Assembly: GCF_024198255.1 (NCBI RefSeq)
Contig: NZ_JAJVKW010000005.1
Location: 372,001-436,000 of the forward strand
Source of the DNA: Myxococcus guangdongensis
GTDB taxonomy: Bacteria > Myxococcota > Myxococcia > Myxococcales > Myxococcaceae
Reading direction: 5' to 3'
DNA: 64,000 nt
Part shown: positions 28,901 to 37,930 of the stretch, in pieces
Numbering within the stretch: position 1 is the first letter of the stretch
Layout: every line of letters begins with the position of its first letter
Notes under the pieces: generated by a model
Database searches by the model: none
Seen by the model: the letters and a program-made list of their open reading frames with translations, nothing else
What the model was told of the DNA's origin: nothing
Program-made: the position numbers and the translations under genes

Positions 28901-29626
28901 CCATGGCCCTGGGAGGTCGCTCCGCGCGAGACGGCGCTCGTCGTCGAGCCGGAGGGCTGGCTCCCCGAACGCGGCCCCGCGGAGCTGGTGCGCCACCTGC
29001 TGCGCGCCTCCGACCTGCGGCTGTGTTCGGCGCGTGACGTGGATGTCACGGAGCGCCGCGCGCACCTGGAGGCCGTACTGCGCGAGGCCGGCGCGTTGGC
29101 GGAGGACCCGGGCATGGAGGCGGTCCTGGGCACGGCGGAGCGCTGGCTCGGCACCGACTTCGCGAGGCTGCTGGCGGAGTCTCCGCCGCGCGGCGTGCAC
29201 CGGAGCCTGGCCTTCACCCTGGTGGCGGCGGAGGGCATCTCCCTGGAGGGTGAGATGGATGTCCTCTGGGAGTCACCTCGCGGCGAGGCGGTGGTGGTGA
29301 CCTACAAGTCGGGCGGACGACATCCATTGGGGGCGGCCGCGTACGCGCACGAGCTGGACGCGCTGGAGCTGGCGGCGCGACGGATGGTGCGAGCGGGCGT
29401 CCCCGTGCGTGTGGGCGTCGTCTTCCTGGGTGAGGAGCGACCGGAGCCCGAGTGGCGAGCGGACGTGGCTCGCCCCGAGGAGGCCGCCAGGCGGCTCGCT
29501 GACGCGACGCGGGCCCTGGCCCGGGGGGAGGTGCGTGGCGCCTGGGCGGGACGAGAGAGGGCGACCTGCCAGGCCCTGCATTGTGGCTTCTCGGAACACT
29601 GTCACCCGGCCCCTCCCGCGTGCTAA
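25961..29626 (+). CDS. AddA-like UvrD-family helicase with degenerate nuclease domain
   Basis: This 1221-residue SF1 helicase is the AddA-like motor. It shows Walker A GAGAGKT (18-24), motif Ia LTFTDKAAAEM, motif II DEFQDT (about 386), motif III VGDRKQSIYEFRG (about 432), motif V HRAKGLEWP (about 788) and motif VI YVALTRARD (about 860). A C-terminal PD-(D/E)XK-like region reads EGEMDVLW...VVVTYKSGG (about 1100-1116): the acidic residue before the Lys is Thr, so cleavage by this subunit is doubtful. Cysteines at ITCPRRF (about 963) and CQALHCGFSEHC (about 1204-1215) resemble an iron-sulphur staple. TTG start at 25961 follows GGAGGGGAG and overlaps the upstream stop. purA begins 12 nt later. 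Confidence 0.88.
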   Translation: MSTAPSILALERNLALMAGAGAGKTYSLVTMTLHLLAGAREAGGPLRPARLCMLTFTDKAAAEMRSRVRQRLDGLAQGEAKLDQEVELRASLSRLDRPFPLPEAWRQLREELGAATVGTFHSLCGQLLRRAPPAVGIDPSFEVLDELEASSLVQDVCERVVLDALEAGDARVRELCQELGFSGSGFSDGLVAALVSVYGKLREEGLRAASAAVADVAQAREEFDEALKECLRLCMEVRALDAKGEWSLLVGALEKALNGMTAENFQKGDRYPWLRACFATDTRNIARLSKGAAGPVRELYWRIYKGKTDGSVRMLVDAWAAWHTAPFEETFRELLGRVETRHDAEFARRNVFDFTSLLVKARDLLRDHPEFRRQVQERVGALLVDEFQDTNRLQLELVLLLAEQREGGPRELTPQMDLLSALPLEPAFLCAVGDRKQSIYEFRGADVSVFTQLSKKVEEEGGTRGFLQHNRRSVPGLLSFFNHAFAGVLVAADSHAPRPFEVVYVPEEDDLSPVRASLTEAPVVERVHLEEQETAGDLRWLDADCTARRLRILLAPGALPTVAREDGEGSRPARGGDVAMLFRTFTHLEVYRQALIRHGVPHRVLRGRGFYGAQEVLDLASLLALLADTEDALAFAAVLRSPLVGLSDATLFLLAGEQPLSLASPRLRDDEVLATLPERERQRLRTFLEALPALCQERDRLGVRELLLSALDLTGYREALAGSPYAEQASANVEKLLALASRRDERGSGGCVAFARELRMLAESSPNEAQADLLDAGDPRAVQLLTIHRAKGLEWPIVVVPGMGGRRRSTSARAHFERSHGIALRPWVPDSLDGYTSNRFEAVRQELKSREDAEYRRLLYVALTRARDLLVLSGGEEPRAGKDSWWHLVDARLEDITTRELVTDVDVDDLPPPRDPEPPGPEALARAGARVEAALLRVRGGTLDLAESAESLSAPVSSVQDFITCPRRFHYLHRLGLRGAPWPWEVAPRETALVVEPEGWLPERGPAELVRHLLRASDLRLCSARDVDVTERRAHLEAVLREAGALAEDPGMEAVLGTAERWLGTDFARLLAESPPRGVHRSLAFTLVAAEGISLEGEMDVLWESPRGEAVVVTYKSGGRHPLGAAAYAHELDALELAARRMVRAGVPVRVGVVFLGEERPEPEWRADVARPEEAARRLADATRALARGEVRGAWAGRERATCQALHCGFSEHCHPAPPAC

Positions 29627-30949
<1,323 letters not shown>

Positions 30950-30955
30950 GACGGG

Positions 30956-30990
30956 CCACACCCTCGGAGAAACTCCCACCGAGGGTGTGG
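30956..30990 (+). terminator. Hairpin after purA
   Basis: CCACACCCTCGG (30956-30967) and CCGAGGGTGTGG (30979-30990) form a perfect 12-bp stem with an 11-nt loop, starting 6 nt past the stop codon. No T tract follows. Confidence 0.65.
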
Positions 30991-31053
30991 GCGCACCGTG
31001 ACGTCGTCCCCGGTTTCTGCTACGGCAACCGGTGCAACCCCTTGGGGGACGTC

Positions 31054-32667
31054 ATGCACCTGGTGCGCAAGTCCGTCATCGTCCTGTCCGCGGTGCTGCT
31101 GCTCGGTGCCGCGGAGCCCTCCGAGTCCGCTCGGGACGCCTTCGCTCGCGGCGAGTCCGCCCTGGGCGCCGGTCTCCTGGAGGTGGCCGCCGCCGCGTAC
31201 CGTGAAGCGCTGGCCGCCACGCCTGGCTATGCCCCGGCGCTCAACGGCCTGGGCAGCGTCGCCTTCCGACAGGGCAAGCTGAAGGACGCCATCGCGCGCT
31301 TCGTCGAGGCCACGCAGGCGGACCCGCTCCACAAGATGGCGTACTTCAACCTGGGCTATGCCGCGCGCAAGGCCGGGGACGCCGCCACCGCCGCCCGCGC
31401 CTACGGTCGCTATGTCGAGCTCGAGCCGGAGGACGCGGACGGCTACTACGGCCTGGCCGAGAGCCACCGTCAGCTCGGCGACAAGTTCAAGGCCATCGCC
31501 GCGTATCAGGGCTACATCGCGCGGGAGAACCGGCCCTCGGAGCAGATCTGGGTCCAGAAGGCGCGTGGCTACCTGAAGTCGCTCGGCGCCTCGCCCCTGC
31601 CACCTGAGTCCCCGAAGCCGCTCCCGCGTGCCGTCGCGTCGGCGCCTCCGGCGAGCACCCCTGGCGCCTCGCCCGAGACCCCGAAGTCGCTCCCCGGCGT
31701 CGTCGCGGCAACGAGCCCCCCCGGCGCCTCGCCCGAGACCCCGAAGCCGCTCCCGGGCGTCGTCGCGGCACCGACGACGGGCACGCTGGCCGTCGCGCCG
31801 GTGACGACTCCCTCGGCGGCGACGGCCGACGGCGCGGACCTGCGTGAGAAGGGGATGCCCCCGAGCGCCGCGGTGGCCCCGCCCGCCGCGACGCCCACGG
31901 CGCAGGAGCCGGTGCCCTTCCCGTCGAAGCCCTCGGCCGAGGTGGCCCCGGCACGCACGCCGAACCCCGCGCTGGCGGCGGCGCGCATCCGGGATGGCGA
32001 CGCGTTGATGAAGGAGCGCCGCTACCGCGAGGCGGCCTTCGCCTTCATGGATGCGTCGCACGCGGACGAGGGCCATGTGGAGGCCCTGTTCAAGCTGGGC
32101 AACGCGCTGGCGGTGCTCGGCTACTACGGGCAGGCGGTGGAGAAGTGGGAGGTCGCCATCCAGCTCACGAAGGATGTGGCCATCCGTCAGAGCGCGCAGG
32201 ACAACATCGCGCGAGCGCGGACGAAGATGGCGCAGTCGGGTGCCTCGCCGCAGGCGGCGGGACAGGCTCCGGGCTCCGGACCTGTCGCGGAGACGACGCG
32301 GGCGCAGGCCCGGAGGGCGTATGAGCAGGGCGTGCAGCGCATCGGCTCGCGCGACTTCGCCACGGCGCTGACGCACCTGACCCAGGCCATCCAGTTGGAG
32401 CCCATGCTCGCGGTGGCCTACACCGCGCGCGGCAGCGCCAACATCGGCCTGCGTCGCTACGCGGAGGCCGCGGCGGACTATCAGTTCGCGATGGAGCTGG
32501 AGCCCCAGGCGGCGTCCCCCCTGTACGGGTTGGCCGAGTCCTACCGCGCCCTGGGTCGCAACGCGGAGGCGCGGGGGCTCTACGAGCGCTATGCCGCCTC
32601 GTCGGCCGCGGACGTCCGGCCTCAGCTCCAGGAGGAATCTCGACAGAAGGCCGTGAAGCTGCGTTGA
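31054..32667 (+). CDS. Exported TPR-repeat protein with Pro/Ala/Ser linker
   Basis: This is a 537-residue protein with a signal peptide (cleavage near LLGAAEPSES). Two blocks of tetratricopeptide repeats, about residues 25-165 and 310-525, flank a Pro/Ala/Ser-rich linker (about 185-300). The linker contains a near-exact repeat of SPETPK(S/P)LPGVVAA encoded by two DNA copies at about 31661-31770. TPR blocks act as protein-interaction scaffolds, here outside the inner membrane. The ATG at 31054 follows GGGGGA (31044-31049). An upstream in-frame ATG or GTG would overlap the purA terminator region. The partner is unknown. Confidence 0.8.
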   Translation: MHLVRKSVIVLSAVLLLGAAEPSESARDAFARGESALGAGLLEVAAAAYREALAATPGYAPALNGLGSVAFRQGKLKDAIARFVEATQADPLHKMAYFNLGYAARKAGDAATAARAYGRYVELEPEDADGYYGLAESHRQLGDKFKAIAAYQGYIARENRPSEQIWVQKARGYLKSLGASPLPPESPKPLPRAVASAPPASTPGASPETPKSLPGVVAATSPPGASPETPKPLPGVVAAPTTGTLAVAPVTTPSAATADGADLREKGMPPSAAVAPPAATPTAQEPVPFPSKPSAEVAPARTPNPALAAARIRDGDALMKERRYREAAFAFMDASHADEGHVEALFKLGNALAVLGYYGQAVEKWEVAIQLTKDVAIRQSAQDNIARARTKMAQSGASPQAAGQAPGSGPVAETTRAQARRAYEQGVQRIGSRDFATALTHLTQAIQLEPMLAVAYTARGSANIGLRRYAEAAADYQFAMELEPQAASPLYGLAESYRALGRNAEARGLYERYAASSAADVRPQLQEESRQKAVKLR

Positions 32668-32730
32668 CCGGCGGCCAGGCGGGCCGGAGGGCAGGTGGAC
32701 CCTGTCAGCCCCAAGCATTAATTTGGAGGC

Positions 32731-33162
32731 ATGACCGGGCGCGACGCGGAGATGAACGGACGGCAGGTCTTTCGCCCTCGTCGTAGCCTCTCGGCTGCGA
32801 TGGCGGCGGCGGGTCTGCTCTGGGTGGCGGTGCTGCTCTACCTCTTCAAGTTCGAAGGGGTGCCGCTGAAGACCTTCCTCTCAGCCGGCTTCTTCATCCT
32901 CTTCTTCGGCGTCTCGCTCACGTACTACGCGCGCACGCTCATCGTCGTGGACGCCCGGGGCATCACCTACCGGGGCATGGTGCGCACCCGACGCTTCGCG
33001 TTCTCGGACATCCGCAACGTGGACGTGCTGCCAGGCCCCGTCACCGTCTACGCCATCCGTGGACAGTGGGGATTCGTCCACTTCACCAGCTTCTTCCTGC
33101 ACCACCAGATGCTCGCCCGGATTCTCGTCGAACGCGCGGGGTTGGCCCCGCTGCCGGGTTGA
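32731..33162 (+). CDS. Small membrane protein with PH-like domain
   Basis: The 143-residue protein has two transmembrane helices (about 22-42 and 46-66) followed by a C-terminal segment (70-140) with the strand pattern of bacterial PH domains (VVDARGITYRG...FSDIRNVDVLPG). GGAGG lies just upstream of the ATG. It ends 4 bp before the stop of the convergent FHA gene. Function unknown. Confidence 0.7.
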   Translation: MTGRDAEMNGRQVFRPRRSLSAAMAAAGLLWVAVLLYLFKFEGVPLKTFLSAGFFILFFGVSLTYYARTLIVVDARGITYRGMVRTRRFAFSDIRNVDVLPGPVTVYAIRGQWGFVHFTSFFLHHQMLARILVERAGLAPLPG

Positions 33163-33166
33163 CGCG

Positions 33167-34024
33167 CTAGGTCGTCGTCAGGACATAGGTGACGAGCAGC
33201 CCCGCCAGCGCCGCGGCGCCTCCCAGTCCGATGAGCCACCACTCCGCGCGAGCCTTCCGCCGAGGGGGCGCCGTCTCCGATGGCTCCGTCCCCGAGGGGG
33301 GCGGGACGTCCGAGGGCCCGGCGCTCACAGAATCTTCCTCGGGAGGCTCGGAGGGGGCGGGCCCCACGGGGGCCTCATCCAGCGCGGCTTGGAAGCGCAG
33401 CAGCGTGCGCCCCAGCTCCAGCACGTCGCCGTCGCACAACGTGACAGGCTCCTGGACGCGCTCCCCGTTGACGTAGACGCCGTTGGGACTGCCCAGGTCC
33501 TCCAGGACGAACACGCCTTCTTCGTGGTGGATGCGCGCGTGGTTGCGGGACACGGACCTGTCGCGAAGGCGCAGCGTGGCCTCCTGTCCCCGGCCCAGGT
33601 CCGTGCGCGTGTCCGCGAGCGCGTGCATCCGGCCGACATCGAGTCCCGTCAGGCAGGTGAGGGTGGCCGCGCGGGAAGGGGCCGCGTCCAGGCCCGTGAG
33701 CAGTCCCTTGAGCACGGCGACGGTGCCCTGGGCGCGTTGCTCGGGTGTCTCCGGGAGGACACTCAGGCGCATCGTGTCGGGCAGGCCCACCACCTCGCCG
33801 GGGAGCACCAGCCTCGACACACCCGGTGGCACGAGCACGCCGTTGACGTCGAAGGTCCGGGTCGCCTCCACCATGAGCCGCTGCCCCTCGATGTGCAGGG
33901 ACAAGAGGTGGGGAGGCAGGGCCTCCAGGCGGACATGGTCCTCGGGACCGCCGCCCAGCAGGTGATGACCCTCGGGCAATTCGAAGGGCGTGGTGGTGCC
34001 CAGGTGCTGGAATTCGAAGCGCAT
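33167..34024 (-). CDS. Tail-anchored FHA-domain protein
   Basis: The 285-residue protein contains a canonical FHA domain at about 140-210 (LGRGQEA, SRNHARIH, GSPNGVYVNG). A first segment (1-85) has FHA-like strands but lacks the binding residues, so it may be a degenerate copy. A Pro/Glu/Ser linker follows, and a single C-terminal hydrophobic helix (about 260-282) anchors the protein with the FHA domains in the cytoplasm. It should dock phosphothreonine peptides at the membrane. One of three FHA proteins in the window, the others being at 19563 and 41780. Confidence 0.8.
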   Translation of the reverse strand: MRFEFQHLGTTTPFELPEGHHLLGGGPEDHVRLEALPPHLLSLHIEGQRLMVEATRTFDVNGVLVPPGVSRLVLPGEVVGLPDTMRLSVLPETPEQRAQGTVAVLKGLLTGLDAAPSRAATLTCLTGLDVGRMHALADTRTDLGRGQEATLRLRDRSVSRNHARIHHEEGVFVLEDLGSPNGVYVNGERVQEPVTLCDGDVLELGRTLLRFQAALDEAPVGPAPSEPPEEDSVSAGPSDVPPPSGTEPSETAPPRRKARAEWWLIGLGGAAALAGLLVTYVLTTT

Positions 34025-34133
34025 GGCCCGGCCTGGAGCAACGGATGGACCGCCCCGGTGCCTGGGGATTCGCGTGCTTGGCGCGCGGGTGCGTCCCGGG
34101 CGCGGGCCCGGCCCGTCCTCGCCGCGAGACGGC

Positions 34134-34889
34134 TCAGGGGCTCGGGTTCAGGGAAGTGTTCACTTCCGACACGCGCGCGCCGGGATGGACGGCCACCGCG
34201 GAGCCATCCGCGACGAACGCGGAGGCGGGCGTGCCTCTCAGGAAGGGCACGAAACGCTCGCCGTAAAGCTTCGCCACGTCGCACTCGAAGACCGTGTCCT
34301 CCGCCTTCCACACGGACCAGCGCGGGTGCTCCACGCGGTACTCCGCGCAGCCGCCGTCCCGCTGGGGGGTGTAGCCCCAGTAGTGCTCGGTGATGAACTC
34401 CTCCTGCGAATCCGGAGTGCTGGGGAGGGGAGCGCCTCGCGTGCGGGCCGCGAGTCGATGCCAGCGGCCCTCGTGCTTCCAGCCGTACTCGAGGTGGCCC
34501 GGTGCGCCCTTCTCGGCGCCGTCCATCTCCACCGTGTGTCGCATGGGCAGCGCCAGGTACGGCTCGTTGTAGACGACGCGCGCCACCGTCGCGATGGCCC
34601 ACCGGGGAACGAGCTCCCGCACGAAGGCCACGCCTCGGCGCCATCCCTCGGGTCCGCGGTGGCGCACGTAGTAGCGGAGGTTGACCTCGTCGAAGTCGCG
34701 ATGGAAGGGCACCGCGAGCCCACGCACCTTCGTGTCGAGGAAGCGGAAGCCCACCATGCTGGCGAAGGCCTTGCCCTGCCACGTGTCCAGCTCCGTGCCT
34801 CGGGGGACGAGCGGCGCGAGCACCTTCGGATCCACCTCGTAGTTGAGCATCACGAGGTAGCGCCATGTGGCTGTCAGGAAGGGGCCCAT
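34134..34889 (-). CDS. DUF2071 (YqjF-like) protein
   Basis: The 251-residue soluble protein matches the DUF2071/YqjF family (acetoacetate-decarboxylase-like fold), with the typical opening about staying below 'LVPRGTELDTWQGKAFASMV' and the later 'VNLRYYVR' and 'EFITEHYWGY' patterns. AAGGGAC precedes the ATG at 34889. Biochemical role of this family is not established. Same strand as the FHA gene downstream (109-bp gap) and the membrane gene upstream (64-bp gap). Confidence 0.75.
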   Translation of the reverse strand: MGPFLTATWRYLVMLNYEVDPKVLAPLVPRGTELDTWQGKAFASMVGFRFLDTKVRGLAVPFHRDFDEVNLRYYVRHRGPEGWRRGVAFVRELVPRWAIATVARVVYNEPYLALPMRHTVEMDGAEKGAPGHLEYGWKHEGRWHRLAARTRGAPLPSTPDSQEEFITEHYWGYTPQRDGGCAEYRVEHPRWSVWKAEDTVFECDVAKLYGERFVPFLRGTPASAFVADGSAVAVHPGARVSEVNTSLNPSP

Positions 34890-34953
34890 GTCCCTTCGTA
34901 ATCCGGGCGAGGCCCGTGCGTCCGGGAGGCCGTCAAGGCCCCCGCACTCCGCC

Positions 34954-35667
34954 TTACTGGAGTCGGAAGCCGATGTTCTGTGGGAGCGAGAACATGTAAG
35001 CGCTCCCGACCACCATCATCACCACGCCCAGGGCGAGCAACGCGATTTTCAGCGACGGGTGGTCGAGCTTCGTCGCCACGCCCGCGAAGAAGAGGACGGA
35101 GGCGAAGAGCACGACGCAGAAGGTGAAGTTGTCGCCGTGCTGGGTGGCCTGTCGCGCCCGCTCGAACGTCGTGGCGGCCTCGTCGTTCAGCAGCCGGCTG
35201 CGCTCACGAGGCGCCGGGTAGTATTCGGGCCGCGTGAAGGGCGTGTCCGGCGGGGCGATGCCCGGCGCGAGGCCCTGCGCGCGCCACGCCTCGAAGGCGG
35301 GACGGAACTCCTCGCGGAAGCGCTGCTCGAAGAACCGCGCCCGCTTCTCGTCGCCGTCGCTCCACGCGGCGGCCCAGTTCGCGAAGGTGCTCGTGTCCAC
35401 CTCGACCAGCAGCGCCATCTCGTTGGCGGCGCGGATGGCATCGGCGCGCAGCGCGTTCGCCTTGCTGTACTGGAAGGACTGCTCGCCGCTCCACCGCGTG
35501 GCCTGGTACGCGCTCCACGCGGAGCCGACGGTGGCGAGCGCGAGCAGCACGGTGGCGATCAACTCGAACGCGTACTCGCGCCGGCGCTCGCGTGCGGGGC
35601 GCAGGTGGAGGAGGGCGTCGGCGAGCTCCTTGCGAAGCTCCTGGGGAACCGGGGATGACGTGCTCAT
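34954..35667 (-). CDS. DUF4337-like membrane protein
   Basis: This 237-residue protein has one helix near residues 35-55 (LIATVLLALATVGSAWSAY) and two near the C-terminus (about 180-200 and 207-227). The middle soluble part is rich in Arg and Glu. The WSAYQATRW segment after TM1 and the overall three-helix layout fit the DUF4337 family of unknown function. The ATG has GGAGG 6 nt upstream. It lies 19 bp downstream of the exported protein at 35687-36304 and is probably cotranscribed with it. Confidence 0.7.
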   Translation of the reverse strand: MSTSSPVPQELRKELADALLHLRPARERRREYAFELIATVLLALATVGSAWSAYQATRWSGEQSFQYSKANALRADAIRAANEMALLVEVDTSTFANWAAAWSDGDEKRARFFEQRFREEFRPAFEAWRAQGLAPGIAPPDTPFTRPEYYPAPRERSRLLNDEAATTFERARQATQHGDNFTFCVVLFASVLFFAGVATKLDHPSLKIALLALGVVMMVVGSAYMFSLPQNIGFRLQ

Positions 35668-35686
35668 GCGTGGCCTCCAGGTCCTG

Positions 35687-36304
35687 TCACTGCGAGGATG
35701 TCGGCTTCGTGGTGGCCGAGGTCGCCGTCACCACGGGCCCCTTGGGGCCGGGCCGGATTTCGTAGTCGACGGAGGCCTGTCGGGACGGACAGCACAGGGG
35801 GTCCTCGTCGGCGTAGCGGCGCACCTGGCCCGTCAGGCTCTTCGCGTTCACCAGCCGCACGTCCCCGAGCGCCCCGTCGAACCGGTCCGACATGGGCTCC
35901 GGGGACAGCGTGCCCGCGAAGCGGCCGTCGACGAAGACGAACACCTGGTAGCCCATGGCGCGGCACTGGCCATCACCCTCGGCCGCGGCGGTGATGACCT
36001 CCGTCGTGTCGTAGACCTGCAGCGCGCCCAAGAGCGTCCAGCCCGCCTTCACCAGGGCCCGGTCCGACGCGGTGGTGGGCTTGCGTGTGAGCTTCGCGCA
36101 GGGGCCGGTGCGCAGGGACTGGCCATCGCCACGAGGCGCCTTGGGCAGCGGGGCCCCCGAGACGTTCCACGAGGCCAGGGGCTGGGTGTCCACCCAGGCG
36201 GAGCCGAGGGCCTGGGGCGCGTCGGGTGTCCCAGGCGACGCGGCCAGGGAGGGCGGCGCCACGAGGTACAGGACGGCGGGGACGAGCACTCGACGTCGCG
36301 ACAT
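35687..36304 (-). CDS. Exported protein, LppP/LprE-like
   Basis: This 205-residue protein has a signal peptide (cleavage near LAAS or LAASPG). The body contains paired-cysteine positions (GPCAKL, GQCRAM, LCCPSR) and a pattern of 'W.LLG..QVYDTTEV' then 'VFVFVDGRFAGTLS', which I associate tentatively with LppP/LprE-type secreted proteins. The start ATG at 36304 follows a GGAGG (8-nt spacing), better than a GTG/ATG 7 codons upstream. Function unknown. Divergent from the CBM9-like lipoprotein. Confidence 0.6.
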   Translation of the reverse strand: MSRRRVLVPAVLYLVAPPSLAASPGTPDAPQALGSAWVDTQPLASWNVSGAPLPKAPRGDGQSLRTGPCAKLTRKPTTASDRALVKAGWTLLGALQVYDTTEVITAAAEGDGQCRAMGYQVFVFVDGRFAGTLSPEPMSDRFDGALGDVRLVNAKSLTGQVRRYADEDPLCCPSRQASVDYEIRPGPKGPVVTATSATTKPTSSQ

Positions 36305-36456
36305 GGGCGGGACCTCCGGATGCAAGATGGCGCTGGCGCGCGCGAAAGGGACGTGGGACGCGCGGGCGGGCAGGTGAGCGGAGGGCCGCCCGGGTCGGAC
36401 GGAGGCGCGATGGAGCCCACCTCGTCGCGGGAAGGCCGCTAGGATGCCCGGCGCCG

Positions 36457-37653
36457 ATGCGCACTCCCTCCATCGTCCTCTTCCTGACCCTCTCGTGTTT
36501 CACGGCCGCGTGCCGCGATGAACAGGCGGGCCCCAAGCCACGCACGCAGCGTCTGCCGGAGCCCGCGCGCGCCCGCATGCTGGACGCCGCGCCCTCCGAC
36601 CTGACCTTCCGCGCGGGCACGACGTTCGCCGGGGGCTCGGTGGTGTATCTGGGCTCGAAGGTGACGCCCGCGAACGCCGCTCCGGGCCAGCAGGTCCAGC
36701 TCGCGCACTACTTCCAGGCGCGCACCCAGCCGCCCCAGGGCTACGGCTTCTTCGTCCACGTGGTGGACGTGGCGAGCGGCGGCATGGTCGTCAACGCGGA
36801 CCACGAAATCCAGGACGGCGCCGCGCCGTTGGCCTCGTGGCCGGTGGGCAAGGTCATCGAGGATGTCCACGTCGTGCCCATGCCCAACGCGCCCGCGCGG
36901 GTGATGCTGGGGTTCTGGCGCGGCGACGAGCGCCTGGCCGTGGATGACGCCTCCGCGCAGGACGGCGCGAACCGGATGCTCGGGCCCCAGCTCGGCGGCG
37001 CCGCGCCGGAGCTCCCCGAGTACGTCGTGCGTCGGGCGCAGACGGCGCCCAAGCTGGATGGGGTGCTCGATGACGCGGTCTGGAAGACGGCGACGCCGGT
37101 GGTGCTGAAGGGCAGCTTCGACGGGCGCGCGGTGCGGCTGCGCACCGAGGCGCGCCTGGCCTACGACGACGCGTACCTGTACGTGGCCTTCGACTGCGAG
37201 GACCCGGACGTGTGGGGCACGCTGCGCAAGCGCGACGACCCCATCTACGAGCAGGAGGTGGTGGAGATCTTCCTCGACGCCAACGCGGACGGGCGCACGT
37301 ACAACGAGCTGCAGGTGTCGCCGCACAACGTCCAGTTCGACGCGTACTTCCCCGCGCGTCGGCAGGGCATGGACCTGTCGTGGGACTCGGGGATGACGTC
37401 CGCCGTGAAGGTGCGGGGCACGCTGGACGACGCCTCGGACAAGGACGAGGGCTGGTCCGTGGAGATGCGCATCCCCTTCGCGAAGCTCGCGGAGGTTCCC
37501 CGGGTGCCGCCCCAGCCCGGGGACACGTGGCGCTTCAACCTCTATCGGCTGGAGCACCACGGCCGGAAGACGGTGGAAGGCCAGGCCTTCTCGCCGCTCT
37601 ACGTCGGTGACTTCCACGCGCTGCCACGTTTCGGGCGGCTGACGTTCCAGTGA
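36457..37653 (+). CDS. CBM9-like carbohydrate-binding lipoprotein
   Basis: The 398-residue exported lipoprotein has signal peptide and lipobox FTAAC. Residues about 30-190 form a beta-rich domain unrelated to anything I recognise. Residues about 200-398 match the family-9 carbohydrate-binding fold (CBM9-like), with 'APKLDGVLDDAVW', 'LYVAFDCEDPDVW', 'EQEVVEIFLDANAD' and 'VEMRIPFAKL'. Such domains bind sugars or serve as extracellular modules. No catalytic module is present. It ends 18 bp from the convergent small gene at 37672. Confidence 0.75.
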   Translation: MRTPSIVLFLTLSCFTAACRDEQAGPKPRTQRLPEPARARMLDAAPSDLTFRAGTTFAGGSVVYLGSKVTPANAAPGQQVQLAHYFQARTQPPQGYGFFVHVVDVASGGMVVNADHEIQDGAAPLASWPVGKVIEDVHVVPMPNAPARVMLGFWRGDERLAVDDASAQDGANRMLGPQLGGAAPELPEYVVRRAQTAPKLDGVLDDAVWKTATPVVLKGSFDGRAVRLRTEARLAYDDAYLYVAFDCEDPDVWGTLRKRDDPIYEQEVVEIFLDANADGRTYNELQVSPHNVQFDAYFPARRQGMDLSWDSGMTSAVKVRGTLDDASDKDEGWSVEMRIPFAKLAEVPRVPPQPGDTWRFNLYRLEHHGRKTVEGQAFSPLYVGDFHALPRFGRLTFQ

Positions 37654-37671
37654 GGTGTCGCTCCCGCGCGC

Positions 37672-37926
37672 TCAGGCGTGCGGGGTGATGTCCCACTGGG
37701 CATCCGCGACGGAGCGCTCGGAGGGGTCCCCGAGGAAGCGGAGGAAGCCCTGGAGCTCGAGCGTGTCGATGAGCTCCTCGGCCTCCTGTTGGGAGTACCC
37801 CTTCAGGTCCACGAGCAGGTCGCGCATGAGCGACTTGCCGCGCAGATAGCCCACGGGTTCTCCGGGGCCGAGCTTGGACTTCAGGTCCGCCGTCAACTGC
37901 CGCAGGTCGATGTCCTCGGGAATCAT
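37672..37926 (-). CDS. Small unknown protein coupled to comEC
   Basis: The 84-residue protein (MIPEDIDLRQLTADLKSK...) starts at an ATG 4 nt after the comEC stop codon; an upstream GTG frame would overlap comEC and is less likely. It is predicted to be soluble and mostly helical, with no recognised motif. The tight spacing suggests co-translation with ComEC. Function unknown. Confidence 0.65.
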   Translation of the reverse strand: MIPEDIDLRQLTADLKSKLGPGEPVGYLRGKSLMRDLLVDLKGYSQQEAEELIDTLELQGFLRFLGDPSERSVADAQWDITPHA

Positions 37927-37930
37927 CGAC

